Shown here piece by piece: positions 36,568 through 44,727 of a stretch of DNA of 64,000 bases. The DNA is from JBMNQH01 sp050944035. Its GTDB lineage: Bacteria > Bacillota > Clostridia > Oscillospirales > Oscillospiraceae. The notes below the pieces were generated by a model. It did not search any database and had not been told where the DNA came from. It saw only the letters and a program-made list of their open reading frames with translations. The stretch is from NCBI GenBank assembly GCA_050944035.1, contig JBMNQH010000008.1:54681-118680 (forward strand), in the 5' to 3' direction. Position numbers and translations under genes: made by a program. Within the stretch, counting starts at the first letter, position 1. Each line of letters opens with the position of its first letter.

Positions 36568-37269
36568 TGCCAGGTGAGGGATAGAGAGCGCAGTGCGCAA
36601 GAATCCCGCCAGTGTTTGGTATAGCAGATGATAGCCGGACTCGGATGGATGAATTCCGTCCCGTGAGATCAATTGGGAAAACCGTGGAGATGCCAAAAAC
36701 AGAGAGCGTACGTCGATGCAGGGCAGCTGGAACCGCTGGGCCAGGTTCGCAATGGCATTGGAATAGAGTTCCTGCACACGATAAATGCGTTGGACGTCGC
36801 CGAGCCAGTGGAGAATAGCTGGTTTGCTGGAGCCCTTGGATACTATGAAATCCAAATATCGGTTAGCATCGATGGGCGGCAAGGTCATCAGCACGGGCTG
36901 GATCTGTTGTTGTTCCAGTGTCTGAACCATATCTTCCAACCCCGCGGTAAACTGTGGCAATGAGACAGCAGGGGAATGGGTTCCTTCTGGATCTGCCGCA
37001 ATGGATATCCAATCATAATTGCAGTCATTTCCCCCAAATTCGATGAGTGCATAGTCATAAGAGCGGCCGGCAGCCATGTCCTGCTGCAGCACAAAACTGC
37101 CTTTGCAGGTTGTGGCGCCAAACTTTGCCCGGTTGGTCAGGGAAACCGGAAGCTTGGAAAATGCCGAGGTAAGCAGTTCTGCATGAAAATGGTACCGCCA
37201 GTTGTTGTCCGGCATGGTTGCTTTCATCAGAGAATCACCATAGATTCCAATCTTTACTGTTTGCTGCAT
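36565..37269 (-). CDS. SGNH/GDSL-family hydrolase
   Basis: A 234-residue soluble protein. Block I IYGDSLMKA (S13), block III FGGNDCNYDW (Gly-x-Asn-Asp) and block V SRDGIHPSESGYHLL (catalytic Asp and His) are all present, so an active esterase/lipase fold is expected. No signal peptide. GGAGG is 9 bases before the ATG. The promoter and a 21-bp palindrome lie in the divergent gap to ppa. Confidence 0.85.
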   Translation of the reverse strand: MQQTVKIGIYGDSLMKATMPDNNWRYHFHAELLTSAFSKLPVSLTNRAKFGATTCKGSFVLQQDMAAGRSYDYALIEFGGNDCNYDWISIAADPEGTHSPAVSLPQFTAGLEDMVQTLEQQQIQPVLMTLPPIDANRYLDFIVSKGSSKPAILHWLGDVQRIYRVQELYSNAIANLAQRFQLPCIDVRSLFLASPRFSQLISRDGIHPSESGYHLLYQTLAGFLRTALSIPHLA

Positions 37270-37298
37270 TGTGTTGATCCTCCAATAGATTCAAGATT

Positions 37299-37389
37299 AT
37301 ATAATATTTAATATTATATTTACTGCTATTATATACTATTATAAAAACATGTCAATACCGTTGACGGAAGAAAAAGAGATACATATACT
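37299..37389. promoter_or_regulatory. Divergent promoters and 21-bp palindrome between GDSL hydrolase and pyrophosphatase
   Basis: Minus strand: TTGACA (37355-37350), 16-bp spacer, TATAAT (37333-37328). Plus strand: TTGACG (37361-37366), 17-bp spacer, TATACT (37384-37389). ATATAATATT-T-AATATTATAT (37299-37319) is a perfect palindrome at the predicted start of the hydrolase transcript. It is a possible operator, although AT-rich palindromes can arise by chance. Confidence 0.65.
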
Positions 37390-37513
37390 GTTTTTATTCT
37401 TACCGATTTGGAAGAAAAGAAATCGATGCACGAAAAAAACAAAATGAAAAGAGTTTCCAATCACAAAACAACGCTATAGAAAATTGGCGATATAAGAAAA
37501 AGGAGGGCAATAT

Positions 37514-38002
37514 ATGGGACCGGTTGTAGAAGCAAGAATTGAAATTCCCATGGGGAGTCAGAACAAGTATGAGGTAGATCCGGGTACCGGAAAAATCAAA
37601 TTGGATCGTGTGCTGTATTCTGCGGCTTTCTACCCGGTAGAGTACGGTTTTATCGAAGATACCTTAAGTCTGGACGGAGACCCGCTTGACATCCTGGTAT
37701 TTACGTCATCGCCAACCTTTCCTGGCTGTTATATTGACTCCCGTATCATCGGCGGCATGGATATGGTAGACAGTGGAGAAGGGGATACCAAAATCATCGC
37801 AGTCAATATCGGAGATCCGCGTTATGACCACATTCAGACGTTGGAGGATTTGCCGCCGCATTATTTAATCGAACTGAGAAACTTCTTTTCTACTTATAAG
37901 ACGCTACAGGGAAGAGAAACCATTGTGGAACGATTTTTCGATATTCAGACTGCTGTGCATTATCTGGAAGAAGCAAAAGCCCGCTTTCAAAGAGAAAACT
38001 AA
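37514..38002 (+). CDS. ppa: Inorganic pyrophosphatase (family I)
   Basis: A 162-residue soluble enzyme splitting pyrophosphate to phosphate. EIPMGSQNKYEVD, YPVEYGFIEDTLSLDGDPLDILV (the DxDPxD metal core) and DPRYDHIQTLEDLP are diagnostic. It shows an extended 124-base leader after its promoter; GGAGG precedes the ATG. A strong terminator follows. Confidence 0.96.
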   Translation: MGPVVEARIEIPMGSQNKYEVDPGTGKIKLDRVLYSAAFYPVEYGFIEDTLSLDGDPLDILVFTSSPTFPGCYIDSRIIGGMDMVDSGEGDTKIIAVNIGDPRYDHIQTLEDLPPHYLIELRNFFSTYKTLQGRETIVERFFDIQTAVHYLEEAKARFQREN

Positions 38003-38006
38003 AAAC

Positions 38007-38050
38007 TGCTGCCCCCTGCACAGCCAAGACAACAGGGGGCAGCAATTTTT
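38007..38050 (+). terminator. Terminator after ppa
   Basis: A perfect 12-bp G/C-rich stem (38007-38018 with 38033-38044) followed by ATTTTTATT. Confidence 0.9.
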
Positions 38051-38057
38051 ATTGATA

Positions 38058-38792
38058 TTATTGGCCTTTGGACATGTTATTGTGAAACACGATGACAGCC
38101 AAATCGAAGATTACAACAGCATAAATCGAGACAATTGCGATGGGTTTTCCGATGGCGGCATAATCCCCAGCGAGTACGGCGCGGCTTGCATCGACGGCAT
38201 TGGCGAAGGGGAGCGCGCGGGTGATTTTCTCAAATGTGTTGCCAAGCAGGGACAAATCGAACCAGATTCCACTCAGCCATGCAGTAACATTTGTGAGCAG
38301 TGCACCGCAAAGACCGCCGACCTGTCTGTCATTCAGCAGAGAACCGACCAGCAGCCCAATACCAATGTACAGAATATCCGCTGGGAGGGAGACCAGTAAA
38401 ACCAGAAAAATTCTTGGAGTCCACGGCAGACCGAGAGACAGAGATACAAGCAGACAAATTAAACTTTGCAAAACGGCAAGTGGAAGCATTGGCAGGGTAT
38501 AGCCGAGGATGAAGTCGGAAGCACGCATAGGGGAGGAAAAAAGCCGGAGCAGAAGAGCTGTGCTGCGATCTTTTGCAATCAACATTCCGGAGAACAACGA
38601 GAGAAAGGAGAGTCCGAACACGGCGGCGCCTGGTGCCAGCTTGGAAAGTTCGAATAGTTCTACAGGAACATGGGATTGGATGACGGACAATAGCACAAGG
38701 ATCAGCAGAGGAAATCCGATTCCAAATACCAGGTTGGGACGGTCGCGCAGCATCTCCTGAAAATTGCGGGAAGAGAATGTTCGAAGTCGCAT
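38058..38792 (-). CDS. ABC-2-type transporter permease
   Basis: A 244-residue membrane protein with six hydrophobic segments, starting MRLRTFSSRNFQEMLRDRPNLVFGIGFPLLILVLL, as in ABC-2 exporters. The LLLRLFSSPMRASDFILGY stretch matches the conserved cytoplasmic loop. ATG 38792 has AAAGGAGG 9 bases upstream; the frame is open further to 38849 but inside the ATPase gene. Two bases lie between it and the ATPase stop. Exported compound unknown. Confidence 0.88.
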   Translation of the reverse strand: MRLRTFSSRNFQEMLRDRPNLVFGIGFPLLILVLLSVIQSHVPVELFELSKLAPGAAVFGLSFLSLFSGMLIAKDRSTALLLRLFSSPMRASDFILGYTLPMLPLAVLQSLICLLVSLSLGLPWTPRIFLVLLVSLPADILYIGIGLLVGSLLNDRQVGGLCGALLTNVTAWLSGIWFDLSLLGNTFEKITRALPFANAVDASRAVLAGDYAAIGKPIAIVSIYAVVIFDLAVIVFHNNMSKGQ

Positions 38793-38793
38793 A

Positions 38794-39525
38794 TTAGAAC
38801 GCCTCCTTTCGGGAGGCCAGTGTGACAAAGGCGTCCTCAAAGTTATCACAATGCGCCAGCGTTTTCAACTCGTCTGCTGTACCGAGTGCATGAAACTTGC
38901 CATCTGCAAGAATGGCAATGTGGTCAGAAAGCGCTTCTGCCTCCTCCAGATAGTGGGTTGTAAGGACAATGGTGTGGTGACCGCGCAGCAGCTTTAAACG
39001 TTCCCATAGTTCCCGGCGGGCGAGGACGTCCAGTCCAAGTGTTGGTTCATCAAGAAAGAGAATTTGCGGATTGCTGACAAGCGCCATGGCAATGCTCAGG
39101 CGGTGTTTCCATCCGCCGGAGAGGGTACAGGCTTTCTGTTTTTCAACAGAGCCAAGAGAGAACGTTTCAATCATCTCCGTCGCTCTGTCCCGTGCCGAAA
39201 GACGGTCAATACCATAGATGCCGGCGATGAATTCCAGATTTTCCCGGACGTTGAGATTGGGTGCAACGGCGGTTTCCTGTGGGGAGATGCCGATTATCGA
39301 TTTGACAGACTGCGCATGACTGCGGATGCTGTGCCCCATCAAACAGGCGTCGCCTTCGGTTGGTTTTGTCAGGCAGGACAACAGTTTTATTACCGTTGTT
39401 TTCCCTGCGCCGTTGACACCCAGCAGAGAAAACAGTTGCCCTTGTACGATCGAGAGATTCAGATGATCGACGACCGTGCGTTTTCCATAACATTTGGTCA
39501 GGTTTTGTATTGTAATGGCAGTCAT
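38794..39525 (-). CDS. ABC transporter ATP-binding protein
   Basis: A 243-residue ATPase: Walker A GVNGAGKTT (about 36-44), Q-loop ISPQETAVAPNLNVRENLEF, Walker B ILFLDEPTLGLD and H-loop TTHYLEEAE. The signature reads LSGGWKHRLS instead of the more usual LSGGMKQRL; the essential LSGG is kept. It pairs with the permease downstream and overlaps the DUF3021 gene by 4 bases upstream. Confidence 0.93.
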   Translation of the reverse strand: MTAITIQNLTKCYGKRTVVDHLNLSIVQGQLFSLLGVNGAGKTTVIKLLSCLTKPTEGDACLMGHSIRSHAQSVKSIIGISPQETAVAPNLNVRENLEFIAGIYGIDRLSARDRATEMIETFSLGSVEKQKACTLSGGWKHRLSIAMALVSNPQILFLDEPTLGLDVLARRELWERLKLLRGHHTIVLTTHYLEEAEALSDHIAILADGKFHALGTADELKTLAHCDNFEDAFVTLASRKEAF

Positions 39526-40001
39526 CGTGATGTCCTCCCTTCCTGTTCGGATCGGGTTCGATCAATGATCTGGTTGATAGCCCGGACATCCCGGCAGTTG
39601 ATACGATATTGAATGAACCAGATCAAAGCATAGTTGAACAATAATGTGCCCAGCATGAACAGTGCGTTGCACAAAGTGGCCGGCATCCAGCAGAACAAAA
39701 CGAACGGCACATAAAAGATTGCAGTAATCAGAAAATGAAGGATACACTGTTTGAAAAAACTCCAGCGCTCGTAAAAAAACAGGATGGAGGCTTCCGCAAA
39801 GACAATGCCAAGCAGAGCCATGAGCACGGTTTGTACCAGTGCTGCGGTCCATTCGTTGGTACAGCGGGAGACAAGCTGCGGCATCACGGCCACAAAATCC
39901 CCGTCGCCGATGCCGGCAGAGATACAGAGTGTAACAATCTGACCGATAAAAACGCCGGCCATAGCACCAACCAGCGCACGCGTTCCAATATGGTAATTCA
40001 T
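39522..40001 (-). CDS. DUF3021 membrane protein
   Basis: A 159-residue protein with four membrane segments and an end rich in charge (YRINCRDVRAINQIIDRTRSEQEGR). DUF3021 proteins usually accompany LytTR regulators, acting as membrane partners that restrain the regulator. Here it sits 12 bases after a LytTR gene and overlaps the ABC ATPase by 4 bases (ATGA), making a regulator-membrane partner-exporter cassette. Confidence 0.85.
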   Translation of the reverse strand: MNYHIGTRALVGAMAGVFIGQIVTLCISAGIGDGDFVAVMPQLVSRCTNEWTAALVQTVLMALLGIVFAEASILFFYERWSFFKQCILHFLITAIFYVPFVLFCWMPATLCNALFMLGTLLFNYALIWFIQYRINCRDVRAINQIIDRTRSEQEGRTSR

Positions 40002-40013
40002 AAAACACCGTCC

Positions 40014-40454
40014 TTACAATCCAAAATGGCGTTTGATTTTTGATGCATAGCGGCGGGAGGAAAAGGTGGCAATGTCGCCTTCCAGCGCGATACGAATGGT
40101 GCCGCTCAGTTTGGCATCAAGCTGCAAAATTTTCCGGCTGTTAACAATCTCTGAGTTGGAAATACGGACAAACTGCTGCGGATCCAGCTGCGCCTCCAGT
40201 TCGTACAATCTGGCATGGAGCGGGAAAACACCGCCGATAGTTTGTGCGTAGACTTTCTGCTGTTCTGCATAGATGCGTAGAATATCGTTGGTCTGCAACA
40301 CAATCAAACCGTGCTCCGGATAGCCGTTTACAGTGTCCGGGTAAGGATGTTCCAAGCGGTTGGCGAGTGTGTGCAGATCCTCTGTTATCTCGCTCGCTAC
40401 GATGATGATCTTTGGCTCTTTTTGCTGCGGATCAATGGAAAATTCAACCTTCAC
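40014..40454 (-). CDS. LytTR-domain transcriptional regulator
   Basis: A 146-residue protein with no receiver domain. The C-terminal LytTR DNA-binding domain is clear: ILRIYAEQQKVYAQT, LYELEAQLDPQQFVRISNSEIVNSRKI and FSSRRYASKIKRHFGL. GTG 40454 is chosen because AGGAGGT (40467-40461) ends 6 bases upstream; the in-frame GTG at 40460 touches that site. It probably controls its own operon through direct repeats upstream. Confidence 0.88.
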   Translation of the reverse strand: MKVEFSIDPQQKEPKIIIVASEITEDLHTLANRLEHPYPDTVNGYPEHGLIVLQTNDILRIYAEQQKVYAQTIGGVFPLHARLYELEAQLDPQQFVRISNSEIVNSRKILQLDAKLSGTIRIALEGDIATFSSRRYASKIKRHFGL

Positions 40455-40480
40455 GGCCACACCTCCTTTGGAGTAATCAC

Positions 40481-40600
40481 AGTATAAGCCTTTAACAGGA
40501 GAAAGAAAAGGAATTTGTGATAAGTGGTCGGGTGGGGAATATAGGTGGTTGAAGAGCGGCGGAATTTGTGAATTTTATGAGAATGCCGAGACAAATGCCG
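40481..40600 (-). promoter_or_regulatory. LytTR cassette promoter with paired direct repeats
   Basis: On the minus strand TATACT (40486-40481) is a -10 box with a poor -35. The 11-mer TCACAAATTCC ends just upstream of the -35 position (40520-40510) and recurs exactly 51 bp further up (40571-40561), on the same DNA face. A second pair, AATGCCG, stands at 40582-40588 and 40594-40600 (12 bp apart). Paired direct repeats next to a weak -35 are what LytTR activators use; the match to this protein is inferred. Confidence 0.6.
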
Positions 40601-40661
40601 TGCAATGTGATATTCTATATGTACTAATTTTTCGTTTAATTGGACAGGAGTCAGTGAAATT

Positions 40662-41636
40662 ATGACCTTTTTCTTTGCACCCATGGAGGGTGTGACAGTG
40701 TTTTCTTATCGGCGTATTCATCGGAACTGGTTTCCTGAAATTGACCGCTACTACTCTCCATTCGTAACACCCAACCATGCCCACCATTTTACAAAAAAAG
40801 AATTCCGCGATGTGCTGCCGGAGTACAACGAAGGCGTACCGCTGGTTCCGCAATTGCTGACCAACGATGCTTCTGATTTTGTCTGGGCAGCAGGGGAATT
40901 GAAGAAGATGGGATATGACGAGGTGAATCTTAACCTGGGATGCCCCTCTGGAACCGTGGTGGCCAAACACCGCGGCGCAGGATTTCTGGAGGATCCAGCC
41001 GCATTGGATCATTTTTTTGCCCAGGTGTTTGATACAATGCCGGAAATACATGTCTCAGTCAAAACCCGCATCGGATTGGAAGATCCAGCGGAATGGGAGC
41101 GTCTGCTTGCAGTTTACAACCGCTGGCCGCTGCTCTCCCTCGTAGTTCATCCGCGTATCCGGCGGGACTTCTACCGCAATCGCCCCAATTATCCAGCGTT
41201 TCAATGCGCGGTGGAGACGAGTCGCCATCGGCTCTGTTATAATGGGGATCTTTTTCATGTTTCGGATATACAGGCGATTTCTGAAAAATTTCCGGCAGTG
41301 GATGCACTGATGTGCGGGCGCGGTTTGGTGGCCAATCCTGCACTGGTACGTGAGGCGCGGGGCGGCGCGCCGTTGCAGAAGCAGGAGTTGCAGGAGTTTT
41401 TAGATGAGATACTGGCGCAGAACTGTATGTTAATTTCCGGTGACCGCAATATTATTTTTCGGATGTTGGATATTTGGGGACATATGGATGGTATGTTCAC
41501 AAACGGCGACCGCTATCTGAAAAGGATCCGAAAATCACGTGTGCTTTCGGAGTATCGCGCGGTAGTTGCGGCGCTGTTTCGAGAACAGGAACTGGTACAG
41601 AACTGTGCATTTCGTGCAAGAGGGAATTACAGATGA
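40662..41636 (+). CDS. tRNA-dihydrouridine synthase family protein
   Basis: A 324-residue FMN enzyme that reduces uridines in tRNA. N-terminal APMEGVTVFSYRRI, the catalytic Cys in NLNLGCPSGTV (C94), SVKTRIGLEDP, the NGDLF FMN-binding turn, and CGRGLVANPAL are all family motifs. Length is typical. The exact tRNA position modified is not predictable here. It overlaps the next gene (ATGA). Confidence 0.92.
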   Translation: MTFFFAPMEGVTVFSYRRIHRNWFPEIDRYYSPFVTPNHAHHFTKKEFRDVLPEYNEGVPLVPQLLTNDASDFVWAAGELKKMGYDEVNLNLGCPSGTVVAKHRGAGFLEDPAALDHFFAQVFDTMPEIHVSVKTRIGLEDPAEWERLLAVYNRWPLLSLVVHPRIRRDFYRNRPNYPAFQCAVETSRHRLCYNGDLFHVSDIQAISEKFPAVDALMCGRGLVANPALVREARGGAPLQKQELQEFLDEILAQNCMLISGDRNIIFRMLDIWGHMDGMFTNGDRYLKRIRKSRVLSEYRAVVAALFREQELVQNCAFRARGNYR

Positions 41637-42361
41637 ATGCCATTTTTCGCTGGAGTTTGGCAGCACTGTTTTCCATCCTAGGTGTTCTGTTTGGATTCTG
41701 CCTGCCGGGATATCTCTGGATTGGGATGCTCTGCTTTGGCATTGCCGGTCTGTTGGTTGTTTACTATCTGCTTCGGAACCATCGGCGGGGGAAACATGTA
41801 CTGACGGTGTTGTTGCTGATTTGTATTGTGTGCCTGCTGGCTGTTGAGATTCCGATCCTTCGTTCTGCCTTTCAGGAACCGGAGGAAGAAGTGGACGTTC
41901 TTATTGTCCTGGGCGCACAGGTGCGCGGAACGACTCCATCGCGCTCCATGCTAGATCGCTTGACTGCAACGGCAACCTATCTAGAAGCTCATCCGGATAC
42001 CATAGCCATTGTCTCCGGTGGACAGGGGCTGGGAGAGTCTATCACGGAGGCGCAGGCGATGTATGACTGGCTGGTCTCCAACGGCATCGATGCATCACGG
42101 ATTTGGATAGAACCGGAAGCAACATCTACGGAGGAAAATCTGACGTTCTCCTTCCGCATGATCGAGGAGAAAGCGGGAACCAATCCCAGTGTGGGCATTG
42201 TTTCCAGTGAATACCATTTGTACCGCGCAACCTATATGGCGGAAAAGATGCTGGGGATTTCCACAATGGGTGTCCCTGCGCATACGACCTATCCGCTGAT
42301 GATGGTCAATTATTTTTTGCGCGAGGCGGCAGCGGTTGTCGTACTTTGGCTGCAAGGATAG
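41633..42361 (+). CDS. YdcF/SanA-type (DUF218) membrane protein
   Basis: A 242-residue protein with three N-terminal membrane segments (about 1-85), then a DUF218 domain: VDVLIVLGAQVRG, AIVSGGQG, SITEAQAMYDWL, EPEATSTEENL and VSSEYHLYRA. Related proteins affect envelope integrity; SanA of enteric bacteria is linked to vancomycin sensitivity. The molecular activity is unknown. ATG 41633 overlaps the dus stop. Confidence 0.85.
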   Translation: MNAIFRWSLAALFSILGVLFGFCLPGYLWIGMLCFGIAGLLVVYYLLRNHRRGKHVLTVLLLICIVCLLAVEIPILRSAFQEPEEEVDVLIVLGAQVRGTTPSRSMLDRLTATATYLEAHPDTIAIVSGGQGLGESITEAQAMYDWLVSNGIDASRIWIEPEATSTEENLTFSFRMIEEKAGTNPSVGIVSSEYHLYRATYMAEKMLGISTMGVPAHTTYPLMMVNYFLREAAAVVVLWLQG

Positions 42362-42414
42362 TCAATGGAAGCCTTTACAGTGTGGAACAAAAAAGAAAAA
42401 CAGGAGGGAATAAT

Positions 42415-43068
42415 ATGACTGGATACACGGTTGTAGATATGGAACAATGGCCGCGGAAGGATCACTATGCGTATTATACACAGAAGCTGAACGTGGGCTA
42501 CAGCATGACCATCCGTCTGGATGTGACAAAACTGCTGGACTGCTGTCATCAGAACGGATACAAATTTTATCCCACATTTATCTATTGTGTCACCTCTGTG
42601 ATCAACCGGACCGAGGCGTTGCGGATGTTTCAGAATCAGGAAGGGGAGCTCTGTATCTGGGATGATGTGATGCCAAACTACACGATTTTCCATGAGGATG
42701 ACAGTACGTTTTCAGACTGCTGGACGGCATTTTCTTCTGATTTTGTAACCTTTTATCGTGCAATTACGGACGATATGGAACGGTATCAAGATATCAAAGG
42801 CATCAAGGCGAAGCCCGGTCAGCCGGCGAATTTCTTCTGTATTTCCTGTGTACCTTGGATCGACTTTACCGGATACAGCAACTATGTCGCCGGTGGAACG
42901 CCGCAGTTTTTTCCTATTATTACGTTTGGAAAATATACCAGAAAAGAAGATACCGTGGAAATGCCGTTTAATCTGACGATTGCGCATGCAGTATGTGACG
43001 GATATCACACAGGTTGTTTCTTTCGTGACTTACAGGAAGAGATCAACAATTTCCGGGTAGATAAATAG
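42415..43068 (+). CDS. Chloramphenicol O-acetyltransferase-like protein (CatA type)
   Basis: A 217-residue protein of CAT length. The catalytic motif reads AHAVCDGYHTG (H191, D195), with the His and Asp of HxxxD present but Ala in place of the first His of the usual HHxxxDG. FCISCVPWIDFTGY (S144) and GKYTRKED match the CAT core. Chromosomal CatA-like proteins of Clostridia may act on chloramphenicol or on another acyl acceptor; resistance cannot be claimed from sequence. AGGAGG precedes the ATG. Confidence 0.85.
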   Translation: MTGYTVVDMEQWPRKDHYAYYTQKLNVGYSMTIRLDVTKLLDCCHQNGYKFYPTFIYCVTSVINRTEALRMFQNQEGELCIWDDVMPNYTIFHEDDSTFSDCWTAFSSDFVTFYRAITDDMERYQDIKGIKAKPGQPANFFCISCVPWIDFTGYSNYVAGGTPQFFPIITFGKYTRKEDTVEMPFNLTIAHAVCDGYHTGCFFRDLQEEINNFRVDK

Positions 43069-43070
43069 CG

Positions 43071-43119
43071 ATAACAAACGAAGCGCCCCACTATAAGAGC
43101 GGGGCGCTTCGTTTGTTAT
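43071..43119. terminator. Long bidirectional hairpin between cat-like gene and van cluster
   Basis: A perfect 19-bp stem (43071-43089 with 43101-43119) lies between the convergent cat-like gene and the racemase gene. A T tract is lacking, but the stem strength makes it an effective transcript end. Confidence 0.85.
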
Positions 43120-43130
43120 GAGGAAACGGA

Positions 43131-44261
43131 TTAGGCTGTCATTACGCGTTCCAGTCTGGCACCCAATCGGCTGAGAATTTCATTGGTAATGGTTCCGCAC
43201 TGTTGTGTCCAATCACAGGCGGAAATCGCTTGCGTACCGGAGCTTCCGATCAATACGGCAGTATCTCCCGGCGCTACGTTTGGGATGCTGCTGACGTCAA
43301 CGATGGTCTGGTCCATACAGATACATCCGATGATGGGCGCTTTGTGCCCATTGATGAGAACGGACCCGTTTCCACAGGAGAGCGCACGCGGAAGTCCGTC
43401 GGCATACCCAATTGTGAGCGTTGCGATTTGCATGTCATGCTCTGCCTTGAATTGCATCCCGTAACCAGCGGACTCTCCTGCGTATAGGGGCTTTACCGTT
43501 GCGATTCGCGCTTTGAGGGACAGAACAGGCTGAAGATATTTGCTCCAATTGCTGGTATCTTCCTTTGTGCTCAAAACACCGTACAGCGCAATGCCGACCC
43601 GTGCATAATCTTCTGCCAGTTCCGGGTAATGCAGGACACCGTAGCTTGATTGCAAGTGGATCTTGGGACAGGGATATCCCCGCTTTTTCAGTGTTTCTAT
43701 GACCTTGTAAAATGTTTTGGTCTGTGTATCCGTGAAGGTTCTGTTCTGTGGTGACAGCGTGTCATCGGCTGAAAGGTGTGTGAAGAGGCCGTCTACTATC
43801 AGGTTTTTCATCTCACAGATGGCACAGAGCTGCTGGATGTTGTCGCTTCGTTCACCCAGACGATGCATTCCGGTATCGATCCCGATGTGTACATGAATTT
43901 TTCCATTGTAGTGGTTCAACTCGGTTGCATAGGTGTGGTCGATCACGGTCTGTGTCAGGTTATACTGTTCCAGCAATGAAAATTGCTCGGGATGGGTATA
44001 ACCAAGAACCAAGATTTCCCCTTTGACTCCCTGTGTTCGTAAGGATACCCCCTCTGCAACACAGGCCACACAGAAGGAATTGACACCCAGTTTTTCCAGT
44101 TCCTTTGTGATCAAAACCGCGCCATGTCCATAGGCGTCCGCTTTGACCGCAGGCATAAGCGCACAGCGTTCCGGTAAACGGTGACGAAGAAAGGCAACAT
44201 TGTGGTGCAATGCGCTTTGACTCAGTTCAATCCATGCACGTCCCTTCTGATATTCGGACAT
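43131..44261 (-). CDS. vanT: VanT-type serine/alanine racemase, catalytic domain only
   Basis: A 376-residue PLP racemase. Lys40 in LMPAVKADAYGHG is the PLP lysine, Tyr267 in AGESAGYG the opposite base; GYADGLPRAL, ICMDQTIVDVSS and GTITNEILSRLGARLERV follow. Segments such as EILVLGYT, LTQTVID, HIGIDTGMHRLG and VGIALYGVLS are closer in form to the racemase half of VanT than to ordinary Alr. Classical VanT also has an N-terminal membrane (acyltransferase-like) half; that is missing. ATG 44261 is preferred to GTG 44270 by ribosome-site spacing. It would supply D-Ser to the ligase at 45479. Confidence 0.85.
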   Translation of the reverse strand: MSEYQKGRAWIELSQSALHHNVAFLRHRLPERCALMPAVKADAYGHGAVLITKELEKLGVNSFCVACVAEGVSLRTQGVKGEILVLGYTHPEQFSLLEQYNLTQTVIDHTYATELNHYNGKIHVHIGIDTGMHRLGERSDNIQQLCAICEMKNLIVDGLFTHLSADDTLSPQNRTFTDTQTKTFYKVIETLKKRGYPCPKIHLQSSYGVLHYPELAEDYARVGIALYGVLSTKEDTSNWSKYLQPVLSLKARIATVKPLYAGESAGYGMQFKAEHDMQIATLTIGYADGLPRALSCGNGSVLINGHKAPIIGCICMDQTIVDVSSIPNVAPGDTAVLIGSSGTQAISACDWTQQCGTITNEILSRLGARLERVMTA

Positions 44262-44727
44262 GACCTTCACTTCCTTCCAGAATCCGGGGCTTTTGTGAAA
44301 CCACAGTACAGTGGTCTGGAATGTCCGTGCAGACTACCGCACCTGCCCCGATTTTTACATCATTTCCAATATGAATTGCTCCAATGATTACCGCACCCGC
44401 GCCGATAAAGCAGTGCGACCCGATTTGCGGTGCTTTGCCGTCGACCTCCCCAATGGTCACGTTTTGATAAATCCGGCAATCTGCTCCAATTTTTGCGTAG
44501 CGGGAAATATAAATTCCATGTAGTCCATGGGGAAGAGAAGGAATGTCGGAAAGTTCTGCCCCGTTTCCGATATACCCGCCGTGCTTCTGCGCGCTTCGGC
44601 TACAAAAGAAGTTCAAAATATCCCGCAGAACACCTCTTCTGGCACGACTTCGCCACTGGAACAGCTTCCAGTAAAAGGACAACTGGTCTCCTTTGGAGAA
44701 ATCTGTTAAATGTTCTCTAAGCTTCAC
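44227..44727 (-). CDS. Serine O-acetyltransferase-like hexapeptide-repeat protein in the van cluster
   Basis: A 166-residue left-handed beta-helix acyltransferase. LPHGLHGIYISRYAKIGADCRIYQNVTIG and the hexapeptide turns IGSHCFIGAGAVIIGAIHIGNDVKIGAGAVV are as in CysE-type enzymes. The N-terminal helical domain is short. The start is GTG 44727, forming a GTGA overlap with the vanXY stop and preceded by GGAAGG; ATG 44745 is the alternative. It overlaps the racemase by 35 bases, so it is embedded in the operon. A role with serine is suggested by family and place only. Confidence 0.85.
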   Translation of the reverse strand: MKLREHLTDFSKGDQLSFYWKLFQWRSRARRGVLRDILNFFCSRSAQKHGGYIGNGAELSDIPSLPHGLHGIYISRYAKIGADCRIYQNVTIGEVDGKAPQIGSHCFIGAGAVIIGAIHIGNDVKIGAGAVVCTDIPDHCTVVSQKPRILEGSEGHVRISEGTCMD

